A stretch of 64,000 nt of DNA, from the NCBI GenBank assembly GCA_005938025.2, contig VCCI02000002.1, forward strand, positions 310,001-374,000, given 5' to 3'. The notes under the pieces are model-generated. The model saw only the letters and a list, made by a program, of their open reading frames with translations, was not told where the DNA came from and made no database searches. This DNA comes from Inquilinus sp. KBS0705 (GTDB lineage: Bacteria; Bacteroidota; Bacteroidia; Sphingobacteriales; Sphingobacteriaceae). Positions 16,185 through 24,143 of this stretch are shown piece by piece. Position 1 is the stretch's first letter, and each line of letters begins with the position of its first letter. The translations under genes and the position numbers were made by a program.

Positions 16185-19001
16185 TTACTTGCTCAAATAC
16201 ATCGATTTTTCTTTATACAAATGCCTGAAATAAGGGTCTTCCAGATCAGGTATAAACCTGATGGCTTCACCTGTCGATTTCATTTCGGGGCCGAGCTCTT
16301 TGTTCACTTCCGGGAATTTATCGAAAGAGAAAACGGGCTCTTTTATAGCATAACCTTTAAGCTTACGCTCGATGGTAAAGTCTTTTAATTTGTTGGCGCC
16401 AAGCATTACTTTGGCAGCTATGTTGATGTAAGGCACATCGTATGCCTTAGCTATAAACGGCACCGTACGCGATGCGCGCGGGTTAGCCTCTATCACATAC
16501 ACGGTGTCGTTTTTAACCGCGAACTGTATATTCAACAAGCCCCTTACGTTTAAGGCGCGTGCAATTTTTTCGGTGTATTCTTCCATCTGGCTTATCACGC
16601 TATCGCTCAAGTCAAACGGTGGCAACACCGCGAATGAATCGCCTGAGTGGATACCTGCCGGCTCAATGTGTTCCATCATACCGATGATGTGTACGTCGTC
16701 GCCATCGTGGATCGAATCTGATTCCGTTTCGGCAGCGCGATCCAGGAAGTGGTCAATAAGTACACGATTACCGGGTAAATTTTTCAACAAGTTGACCACC
16801 GCTTTCTCCAGGTCCTCGTCGTTTATCACAATGCTCATTCCCTGGCCGCCAAGTACGTAACTTGGGCGCACCAATACCGGGTACCCTACTTCGTGGGCAA
16901 CCTCTAATGCCTCTTCGGCACTTTCGGCAACACCATATTTAGGGTAAGGGATGCCCAGGTCTTTTAGCAGGTCGCTAAAGCGGCCGCGGTCTTCGGCAAT
17001 ATCCATGTTATCAAACGATGTACCGATGATCTTGATGCCGTTCTCGTGCAGCTTCTGCGCCATTTTTAATGCCGTTTGGCCACCCAGTTGTACAATTACG
17101 CCCTCGGGTTTTTCCAGGTCGATAATTTCACGTACATGCTCCCAAAATACGGGTTCAAAGTATAGCTTATCGGCCATATTAAAGTCGGTTGATACCGTTT
17201 CCGGGTTACAGTTTACCATTATGGCTTCGTAACCGGCTTCTTTAGCGGCAAGCAGACCGTGTACACAGCTATAATCAAACTCAATACCCTGGCCTATGCG
17301 GTTAGGGCCCGAGCCTAATACAATTATCTTCTTTTTATCAGATACAATAGATTCGTTCTCGCCCTCGTAGGTTGAGTAGTAGTATGGCGTTTTGGCAGCA
17401 AACTCTGCAGCGCAGGTATCTACCATTTTATAAACCCTGTTAATGTTTAAGGCCTTGCGGCGTTTGTAAACATCTTCTTCGGTTACGTTACCCAGTATAT
17501 AAGCTATCTGAGTATCAGAAAATCCGCGTTGTTTAAGGGTGAAGAAAAAATCTTCGGGAATATTATTCAGCGAGTAGCGGCGCAGTTCGGTCTCCATGTT
17601 CACCACATCCTGTATCTGGTTTAAAAACCAGCGGTCTATCTTGGTTGCCTTACGGATAGATTCCATAGGTACACCAAGGCTCATGGCATCATAAATATGG
17701 AACAGCCTGTCCCAGCTTGGGTGCTCCAGGCTGTGCATTATCTCTTCCAGGTTGCGGCTTTGGCGGCCGTCGGCACCAAGGCCAGCGCGGCCTATTTCTA
17801 AGCTTTGGCAGGCTTTCTGTAAAGCCTCAATAAAGCTACGGCCTATGCCCATTACCTCACCTACCGATTTCATGGTTAAGCCAAGTTCGCGGTTAGCGCC
17901 TTTAAACTTATCAAAGTTCCAGCGCGGTATTTTAACGATCACATAATCTAACGTTGGCTCAAAATAAGCCGATGTGGTTTTTGTGATCTGATTTTCTATC
18001 TCGTCGAGGTTATAACCAATGGCCAGCTTGGCTGCTATTTTAGCAATTGGATAACCGGTTGCTTTTGATGCTAAGGCTGATGAGCGCGATACCCGTGGGT
18101 TTATCTCGATAGCGATGATCTCTTCGTTTGCCGGGTTAACAGAAAACTGTACGTTACAGCCGCCCGCGAAGTTACCAATGGCACGCATCATTTTTATAGC
18201 CTGGTTGCGCATTTCCTGGTAGCAGCGGTCGCTCAATGTCATGGCTGGTGCCACGGTTATCGAGTCGCCTGTGTGTATGCCCATCGGGTCAAAGTTCTCT
18301 ATCGAGCAAATGATGATAACGTTATCGTTATTATCGCGTAAAAGCTCCAGCTCGTACTCTTTCCAGCCTAAAACGGCCTGCTCTACCAAGACCTCGTGGG
18401 TTGGCGATGCTTGCAACCCGCGGCTTAGCGCAGCGTCAAAATCTTCTTTTTTATGTACAAAACCAGCGCCTTTACCACCCAAGGTATAGCTTGGCCGTAT
18501 CACCAGCGGGAAACCTATGATTTGCGCGGCTTCTTTACCTTCTAAAAACGAGTTGGCAATTTTTGATGTTGCCACACCCACACCTATATCAACCATTAGC
18601 TGGCGGAAGGCTTCCCGGTTTTCGGTTTTCTCTATTGCGGCAATATCAACACCTACTATTTTAACACCATACTTTTTCCATATTCCTTGCTCGTCGGCCT
18701 CAATACAAAGGTTAAGCGCTGTTTGGCCACCCATGGTAGGCAGCACGGCATCAATGTGTTGTTCTTGCAGTATCTGCTCTATCGACGCGCAGGTTAAAGG
18801 CAGCAAATAAACATGATCGGCAATAACTTTATCCGTCATGATGGTGGCCGGGTTACTGTTAATGATAGAAACAGATATCCCTTCGTCTTTTAACGATAGT
18901 GCGGCTTGCGAACCGGCGTAATCAAATTCGCACGCCTGGCCTATAATAATAGGGCCTGAACCAATGATCAATACGGATTTAATGGAGGTGTCTTTGGGCA
19001 T
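16185..19001 (-). CDS. carB: Carbamoyl-phosphate synthase large subunit (lacks the allosteric domain)
   Basis: Makes carbamoyl phosphate from bicarbonate, ammonia (from glutamine via CarA) and ATP for pyrimidines and arginine. Two ATP-grasp halves are clear (SYTLGGKGAGF in the first, SYVLGGQGMSIV in the second) with pre-ATP-grasp domains (GSGPIIIGQACEFDY and GSGPNRIGQGIEFDY). It is 938 residues; the E. coli enzyme has about 1070, the extra being the MGS-like domain that binds UMP and ornithine. That domain is missing here. carA is not in the window. Confidence 0.96.
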   Translation of the reverse strand: MPKDTSIKSVLIIGSGPIIIGQACEFDYAGSQAALSLKDEGISVSIINSNPATIMTDKVIADHVYLLPLTCASIEQILQEQHIDAVLPTMGGQTALNLCIEADEQGIWKKYGVKIVGVDIAAIEKTENREAFRQLMVDIGVGVATSKIANSFLEGKEAAQIIGFPLVIRPSYTLGGKGAGFVHKKEDFDAALSRGLQASPTHEVLVEQAVLGWKEYELELLRDNNDNVIIICSIENFDPMGIHTGDSITVAPAMTLSDRCYQEMRNQAIKMMRAIGNFAGGCNVQFSVNPANEEIIAIEINPRVSRSSALASKATGYPIAKIAAKLAIGYNLDEIENQITKTTSAYFEPTLDYVIVKIPRWNFDKFKGANRELGLTMKSVGEVMGIGRSFIEALQKACQSLEIGRAGLGADGRQSRNLEEIMHSLEHPSWDRLFHIYDAMSLGVPMESIRKATKIDRWFLNQIQDVVNMETELRRYSLNNIPEDFFFTLKQRGFSDTQIAYILGNVTEEDVYKRRKALNINRVYKMVDTCAAEFAAKTPYYYSTYEGENESIVSDKKKIIVLGSGPNRIGQGIEFDYSCVHGLLAAKEAGYEAIMVNCNPETVSTDFNMADKLYFEPVFWEHVREIIDLEKPEGVIVQLGGQTALKMAQKLHENGIKIIGTSFDNMDIAEDRGRFSDLLKDLGIPYPKYGVAESAEEALEVAHEVGYPVLVRPSYVLGGQGMSIVINDEDLEKAVVNLLKNLPGNRVLIDHFLDRAAETESDSIHDGDDVHIIGMMEHIEPAGIHSGDSFAVLPPFDLSDSVISQMEEYTEKIARALNVRGLLNIQFAVKNDTVYVIEANPRASRTVPFIAKAYDVPYINIAAKVMLGANKLKDFTIERKLKGYAIKEPVFSFDKFPEVNKELGPEMKSTGEAIRFIPDLEDPYFRHLYKEKSMYLSK

Positions 19002-19110
19002 AGTTTTTTAAGTCTTAAAGTCTTACGTTCAAAGTATTAAGCTTTTCCCAATCAAAGTAGTACGGGGCTATAACTAAGAACTTGAAATCTATGCACTGAA
19101 GGTGAGAAAT

Positions 19111-19139
19111 CCCGACCTCAGTGTCGGGGTGCAAAGATA
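19111..19139 (-). promoter_or_regulatory. carB promoter box with a hairpin at the predicted transcript start
   Basis: On the minus strand TATCTTTG (19139-19132) matches the TANNTTTG box. It is followed within about three bases by CCCGAC (19128-19123), a six-base loop and GTCGGG (19116-19111), a perfect 6-bp GC hairpin. The mRNA would then start in or just before this hairpin, about 125 bases ahead of the carB ATG. No good upstream -33 box was found. Confidence 0.45.
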
Positions 19140-19271
19140 GTAATTTACAGACATTTGAAATCTTAATTTTAAAAAATAATGATATAATTATCAATATACC
19201 CGTTTGTTAAAACCTATAGCTGTATATTTAGTTATTATTACCAGTTAAACCACCCAATATTTGTACCAGTT

Positions 19272-19799
19272 GTGATGAAAAAAACACCCCTGTTTTTGGC
19301 CTTGCTTTTATTTGTTTTTGCAGGCTGCGGCACCATGCAATCTATTATTAAATCAAGTTTTCCGTATACGGCTACTTTGGTTATCCCGGCATCGGCGGCA
19401 ACAGGTACTGCGCTTACAGCCACCAGTATAGGCAACAGTTTCGATCAAAACTTTACCAAAGATGGCAACAATGGCAGCCGTATAAACGAGGTGCGCATCG
19501 TATCGGCTAAGATGGAGGCCACCGTACCATCGGACTATAACATAGGCAACCTGGTATCGGCCAAAATATACATGAGCAAGCCTAATGGCGATGGCGAGGT
19601 AATGGTAGCATCACGATCGGACATTGGCGCCAATGTGGGTAACAACATTGTATTAGATATAGATAACTCTAACTTTTTAGACCAGCTGGTGCGCGAAAAA
19701 AGCGTGCGCATACGCATGGTTTATGTATTGCGCAATAAAAGCACTATAGATGCCAGCTTAAAAGTAGTGCTGGGTATTAGTGCCAGCCCGGCGAAGTAA
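19272..19799 (+). CDS. Small lipoprotein, unknown function
   Basis: 175 residues beginning with a signal peptide and lipobox (LLFVFAGCGTM, lipidation at about Cys16-17 counting from the chosen start). The mature part is beta-rich with no cysteines. No family was recognised. The last 38 bases of the gene are duplicated at 20824-20860 between the two TonB-like genes downstream. It ends one base before the convergent TonB-like gene. Confidence 0.8.
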   Translation: MMKKTPLFLALLLFVFAGCGTMQSIIKSSFPYTATLVIPASAATGTALTATSIGNSFDQNFTKDGNNGSRINEVRIVSAKMEATVPSDYNIGNLVSAKIYMSKPNGDGEVMVASRSDIGANVGNNIVLDIDNSNFLDQLVREKSVRIRMVYVLRNKSTIDASLKVVLGISASPAK

Positions 19800-20768
19800 C
19801 TACTCTTCTGCCAAAGCGTAATTGACCGGAATGCTGTACTGAACCCTCGCCGGAAAGCCAAACTCTTTTCCGGGAACCCATTTCGGAGACATCGAAAGGA
19901 TCTTTATAGACTCGCTATCTAATCCCGGACTTACTGATCGAATAACTTTTATACCAGTAATAGTGCCATCTTTTTCAACAAAGAAGGTCAATATCACCCT
20001 TCCTTGTATATGTTGCTCCCTATCTTGTGATGGATAATGAATATTTTTAGCTAAAAATCGGCCAAAAGCATTTTCTCCGTTAGGAAACTGAGGAGCAACA
20101 GTTCTTGTTTTGGTATAGGTAATGGTCTCGCCATGAGATGTGGCTGTACCAGTTAACAAAACTCCATGATCATACGTTTCCTTGAAAACAATTCCCCGGT
20201 CACTTATAGTACCGCTCCAATCGCCATCTCTTTGGCTGTTTATTACCGGGCCTTGTTCGGTGGCTTCTGTTCGCAAAGCATTGTATAAAGTTAGTATTCC
20301 ATTACCATTTTCGACGGTTACCACCCCAAGGCTATCGTACGCTTCGCGTATTGTATAATCAAACGAATTGTTTAACAGGCTTGTCTTTGGCTTTTCCGTG
20401 TATTCTTTGTGCATATAAGTCTTCCCATTGGGGAAGTATTCATAACAATCGCCCTCTTGTTCGCCGTTATTGTAATTTGCAATAGCGCTGCGGTGCCCAT
20501 TCTCAAAAAACGATACACAAGTGCCCTGAAGTTGGACATAGTCAAATCTTTTAGATTTTCCGATAAGTTTTGGTTTGCCACTCTTATAGTACTCAGCTAC
20601 ATTATAAAGTACGGAGCCGGAGTCGGGCAAGGATATAATGGAAATATAATCTGCACTATCTGCAGAAGCGACCGGGTAGTCTGCGTATTTAAAAAACTTA
20701 ACGTTTTGCAACTGAGCGAAACTCAAACTCGAGCAGAATAAAAAGAAGAGGATAAAAAACAGTCTCAT
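19800..20768 (-). CDS. MORN-like repeat protein with TonB C-terminal domain, paralogue 1
   Basis: About 322 residues from the ATG at 20768 (MRLFFILFFLFCSS...), chosen because a signal peptide starts there and the upstream bases match those of paralogue 2; an ATG at 20810 is also open. After the signal peptide come YwqK/MORN-like elements (FYKSGKPKLIG-type, FENGHRS-AIANYNNGEQEG, YFPNGK), then a TonB C-terminal domain near residues 230-322 with the motif GRVILTFFVEKDGTI and PGLDSESIKIL. Such domains contact outer-membrane receptors, but no inner-membrane anchor is present. Confidence 0.85.
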   Translation of the reverse strand: MRLFFILFFLFCSSLSFAQLQNVKFFKYADYPVASADSADYISIISLPDSGSVLYNVAEYYKSGKPKLIGKSKRFDYVQLQGTCVSFFENGHRSAIANYNNGEQEGDCYEYFPNGKTYMHKEYTEKPKTSLLNNSFDYTIREAYDSLGVVTVENGNGILTLYNALRTEATEQGPVINSQRDGDWSGTISDRGIVFKETYDHGVLLTGTATSHGETITYTKTRTVAPQFPNGENAFGRFLAKNIHYPSQDREQHIQGRVILTFFVEKDGTITGIKVIRSVSPGLDSESIKILSMSPKWVPGKEFGFPARVQYSIPVNYALAEE

Positions 20769-20823
20769 AATAAGGGTAAATGGGGGCCCTAATTTATTTA
20801 TTATTTTCAATAAATAGAGCCGA

Positions 20824-20860
20824 AAGTAGTTTGGGCATTAGTGCCAGCCCGGCTAAGTAA
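20824..20860. repeat. Relic copy of the 3' end of the lipoprotein gene
   Basis: Bases 20824-20860 read AAGTAGT..GGGCATTAGTGCCAGCCCG to TAA and match 19762-19799 (the end of the upstream lipoprotein gene) with a few differences and a short deletion. The copy is not part of any complete gene. It lies between the two TonB-like paralogues, where it would be left by a tandem duplication. Confidence 0.9.
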
Positions 20861-20867
20861 GCGGGGG

Positions 20868-21815
20868 TTATTCTTCAGGATCTACATTTACCGGAATTGT
20901 AAACTTGGTACGGAGCGTAAACCCAAAGTATTGCGCAGGATTCCAGTCTGGCGATTTTTTTATTACATCGACGGCAGCTTCATCAGTTGCCGGACTAACA
21001 GAACGAACAACTTTAATATCAGTTAGCTTGCCATCTCTTTCGACCACGAAGGTTATAAGAACCCGCCCGCTTAAATTTTTTCCTTTGTCGGCGGCAGGGA
21101 TGCGGAAGTTTTTAGTAATATATTTTAAAAATGCAAACGTGCCGCCGATAAATTCAGGAGACGATTCCCTTAGTTTATAGTGCGCAGTCTGGCCATCTTT
21201 TAGAGCTGTTCCATCTATTAATAAACCATTTTTGTAAGTTTCTTCAAAAGTTATATCAGGATTGGCTATTCCTTTCAATAAGCCATCCCTCTTACCCTTT
21301 TTAATTGGGCCGCTTTCCATCGCGGTAGAATAATCCTCAGAATAAATGGTAAGGATTCCGTTGCCATCTTCTGCCGTTGTATTGCCAAGCGTATCGTATA
21401 CGGCTTTCAGCTTGAAATCAGGAACGGCATACTGGCCATTATCAATGTATTGTTTAAACAGATATGGTTTGCCATTGGGGAAATATTCGTAACTATCCCC
21501 TACAAGCCGCCCTTTTTTATAATTCGCTATAGACATGCGGTGCCCATTCTCAAAGTAAGAAACGGCGGGGCCTTCCAGCGAAAAAAACTCAAACCCTGTA
21601 GCTGTCCCCACAAATTTCGGCTTGCCATTTTTGTAAAACTCTTTTACATAGGTAAGCTTAGAACCCGCATCTGGCGCACTGACGACACGAATAAAGTCGG
21701 CACTATCAGGAATAGTAACCTGCCTGCCTGAATTTTTGTAATAAGTTATTTTATCAGCTTGCGCAAAGCATGCCAACACGCAAAATAAAAAGCAAAGGGT
21801 AAACGTAAATCGCAT
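20868..21815 (-). CDS. MORN-like repeat protein with TonB C-terminal domain, paralogue 2
   Basis: 315 residues, clearly a sister of the neighbouring gene: signal peptide (MRFTFTLCFLFCVLACFAQ), then FYKNGKPKFVG, YFENGHRMSIANYKKGRLVG and YFPNGKP repeats, then a TonB C-terminal domain (GRVLITFVVERDGKL, SVSPATDEAAVDV). The repeats are the FYKNGKP-x-x-G type found in antitoxin YwqK-like and MORN-like proteins. As in paralogue 1 the chain has a cleavable signal rather than a membrane anchor. The role is unknown. Confidence 0.85.
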   Translation of the reverse strand: MRFTFTLCFLFCVLACFAQADKITYYKNSGRQVTIPDSADFIRVVSAPDAGSKLTYVKEFYKNGKPKFVGTATGFEFFSLEGPAVSYFENGHRMSIANYKKGRLVGDSYEYFPNGKPYLFKQYIDNGQYAVPDFKLKAVYDTLGNTTAEDGNGILTIYSEDYSTAMESGPIKKGKRDGLLKGIANPDITFEETYKNGLLIDGTALKDGQTAHYKLRESSPEFIGGTFAFLKYITKNFRIPAADKGKNLSGRVLITFVVERDGKLTDIKVVRSVSPATDEAAVDVIKKSPDWNPAQYFGFTLRTKFTIPVNVDPEE

Positions 21816-21841
21816 AATCAGGGTAATAGGTTACCGCTAAT

Positions 21842-22192
21842 TTACTTAATTAACTTATTATTTGCGTCGGGGAAAATAAGGATGGGTTCGTAAGCGCGGG
21901 CCTCTTCGGTTTCCATGTAAGCATACGACATGATGATGATGATATCGCCCACCTGCGCTAAACGTGCTGTTGCGCCGTTAAGGCATACGGTGCCTGTGCC
22001 GCGTTCGCCTTTTATTACATAGGTTTCAAAACGGGCGCCGTTGTTATTGTTTACTATCTGCACCTTTTCGTTCGGGATGATGTTGGCCGCATCAATTAAA
22101 TCTTCATCAATAGTTATGCTGCCCACGTAGTTCAACTCCGCCTGGGTAACCTTAACTCGATGTAGCTTTGATTTTAATACCTCAATGATCAT
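21842..22192 (-). CDS. panD: Aspartate 1-decarboxylase
   Basis: Makes beta-alanine for pantothenate. The 116-residue proenzyme cuts itself between Gly24 and Ser25 (YVGSITID) to make the pyruvoyl group. The first helix [20 protein letters not shown] is typical of the family. It lies on the same strand as panC, 124 bases after it, with a word-built palindrome between them. Together the two supply beta-alanine and join it to pantoate. Confidence 0.97.
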   Translation of the reverse strand: MIIEVLKSKLHRVKVTQAELNYVGSITIDEDLIDAANIIPNEKVQIVNNNNGARFETYVIKGERGTGTVCLNGATARLAQVGDIIIIMSYAYMETEEARAYEPILIFPDANNKLIK

Positions 22193-22214
22193 GGTGCAAA
22201 GGTAGGAATATTTT

Positions 22215-22326
22215 TAGTCGATAGTCCATTGTCAATAGTCCATCGAAGGTAAAATTTAGTCGAGGGCTATCGGCATTGTCCGTCACTTAGATTTTCTATG
22301 GTCTATCGACTATAATCTATTGACTA
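22215..22326. repeat. Quasi-palindromic word repeat between panC and panD
   Basis: The left part (22215-22240, TAGTCGATAGTCCATTGTCAA and on) and the right part (22295-22326, GGTCTATCGACTATAATCTA and on) are near reverse complements, and each contains repeats of a TAGTCnATn word. The right arm runs into the panC stop codon. Such repeats have no coding sense, and their function is unknown. Confidence 0.7.
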
Positions 22327-23150
22327 ATCAACATATTGTCTATCAACCTCGTTTTACCTACACGGGCGGCGGCTAAGGCTACCACGCTTTTGGTGGCCAC
22401 ATTGGCCGGTAAAAGGGTTTGGCCATCTACAATGCGCAGGTATTCGGGTTCAACGCCGGGTTCGGCTTTTAGCATATCAAAGGCTTGTTGCTGTATTTGG
22501 GGTATCTCGTTGTTATTAAAGTGCTCCATTACCCACTTAAGCGTACGGGATAATACCAATGCGTGCTCATGGTCGGTAGCCGACAGATGAATATTGCGCG
22601 AGCTCATGGCAAGTCCATCGGTCTCTCGTTCAATAGGGCACATCACCATTTTAACCGGCACCTTGAGCAGCTCAACCATTCGGCTAACCACCATAAACTG
22701 CTGGTAATCCTTTTGGCCCATGTAAAGCGCATCGGGCTTAACAATGCTAAGCAGTTTATATACCACCTGGGTAACCCCCTGGTAATGCCCCGGGCGAAAC
22801 TCGCCCTCCAGCAAATGCTCAAGCGGGCCAATGTTTAAATGCCAATGCTCATTACCATCATATATTTCGGTTACGGGCGGGTTAAACAAAACATCACACC
22901 CAGCTTGCTCCAGTTTGGCAATATCAGCCTCAATTGGCCGGGGGTAATTTTCAAGGTCTTTAGGGTCGTTAAACTGGGTTGGGTTTACAAAAATACTGCA
23001 TGCAACAATATCGTTACCCGCTTTTGCCCGCGCTATAAGCGATAGGTGCCCGCTGTGCAAGGCGCCCATGGTGGGTACAAAGCCAACGGTTTTTCCCTTG
23101 GCCGATGCTAAATATTGCTCAATTTGGGTGCGGGTGGTAAATATCTTCAA
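22317..23150 (-). CDS. panC: Pantothenate synthetase
   Basis: Joins pantoate to beta-alanine using ATP. The HIGH-type motif FVPTMGALHSGH and a later SSRN segment (SMSSRN type) are present. Homologues begin M-K-I-F-T; here the matching codon is TTG at 23150 (then KIFTTRTQ), so I use that start, giving about 277 residues. An in-frame ATG at 23192 would add 14 residues. The gene is divergent from the short glycogen-synthase-like gene. Confidence 0.92.
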   Translation of the reverse strand: MKIFTTRTQIEQYLASAKGKTVGFVPTMGALHSGHLSLIARAKAGNDIVACSIFVNPTQFNDPKDLENYPRPIEADIAKLEQAGCDVLFNPPVTEIYDGNEHWHLNIGPLEHLLEGEFRPGHYQGVTQVVYKLLSIVKPDALYMGQKDYQQFMVVSRMVELLKVPVKMVMCPIERETDGLAMSSRNIHLSATDHEHALVLSRTLKWVMEHFNNNEIPQIQQQAFDMLKAEPGVEPEYLRIVDGQTLLPANVATKSVVALAAARVGKTRLIDNMLISQ

Positions 23151-23224
23151 GGTAAAGTGGTTCAAAAAATTTGGTAAAGGTGTGTAAATCATTAAAAATT
23201 ACCAAAACATACTTGCATAAGTGG

Positions 23225-23255
23225 TTGCCAGTTCATATAATAATGCTTATATTTG
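23225..23255 (+). promoter_or_regulatory. Promoter candidate of the glycogen-synthase-like gene
   Basis: TTG (23225-23227), a 20-base spacer and TATATTTG (23248-23255) match TTTG-N19-TANNTTTG closely. The ATG at 23301 follows about 46 bases later. Confidence 0.65.
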
Positions 23256-23300
23256 CAAACTCAAATTTTTTGACTTCTTTACATTTATTAATACAGATTA

Positions 23301-24128
23301 GTGATGGGTAAATCTAAGCTTTTGTTCATAACTCATGAAATGTCTCCTTTCCTTGAACTTACAAAAATTGCCGAAATAACACGCCAGCTTCCGCAAGCAA
23401 TGCAGGAAAAAGGTTTTGAAATTCGCATTTTGATGCCACGTTTCGGGAACATTAATGAGCGCAGGAACCGCCTGCACGAAGTTATCCGCTTATCGGGAAT
23501 GAACATCATTATCAACGATAATGATAATCCATTGATCATAAAGGTTGCTTCAATCCCGGCGGCTCGTATGCAGGTTTATTTTTTAGATAACGAAGAGTAC
23601 TTTCAACGCAAGCACGTATTTAACGACAAAGACGGTAAGTTTTATGCCGATAACGACGAACGCATGATTTTCTTTTGCAAAGGCGCATTAGAAACCGTTA
23701 AAAAACTGGGCTGGGCACCGGATGTTATCCATTGCCATGGCTGGATGAGCGCGTTGATACCCGCTTATTTAAAAACCACTTACAAAGACGACCCTACTTT
23801 TAAAAATTCAAAAGTAGTGTACTCTATTTACGAAAATGATTTTACCGAAAAATTGGATGCGGATTTTGCACGCAAAGCAGTAATGGGCGATATGACCGAG
23901 GCTAACACCGAGGTTTATAAAGAAGGGACCAATGCTGCCATGTATGCAGGTGCCATTCAATACAGCGACGGTATTGTGTTGGGCAGTGCAACTATTGATG
24001 CGGATGTGTTAAATAATGTTAAAAACAGCAATAAATCGGTTATGGATTACGTTTCAACTTCTGATTTCGAAAATTATTACAATTTTTACGACGAAATTAC
24101 CAATGATGAATTGGTGAATGTTGCATAA
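23301..24128 (+). CDS. Short glycogen/starch synthase-like protein (GT5 N-terminal domain only)
   Basis: 275 residues resembling the first Rossmann domain of glycogen synthase: an opening SKLLFITHEMSPF, the LPQAMQEKGFEIRI stretch and PDVIHCHGWMSALIPAYLK. Full synthases are about 470-500 residues; the second, ADP-glucose-binding domain is absent. The KTGGLADV loop that binds the nucleotide sugar reads LTKIAEI here. I expect it does not make glycogen. It lies 15 bases before a DUF4270 gene and near glmS, which suggests an envelope or sugar-sensing role (inference). Confidence 0.75.
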   Translation: MMGKSKLLFITHEMSPFLELTKIAEITRQLPQAMQEKGFEIRILMPRFGNINERRNRLHEVIRLSGMNIIINDNDNPLIIKVASIPAARMQVYFLDNEEYFQRKHVFNDKDGKFYADNDERMIFFCKGALETVKKLGWAPDVIHCHGWMSALIPAYLKTTYKDDPTFKNSKVVYSIYENDFTEKLDADFARKAVMGDMTEANTEVYKEGTNAAMYAGAIQYSDGIVLGSATIDADVLNNVKNSNKSVMDYVSTSDFENYYNFYDEITNDELVNVA

Positions 24129-24143
24129 GCTTTAAACACATAT

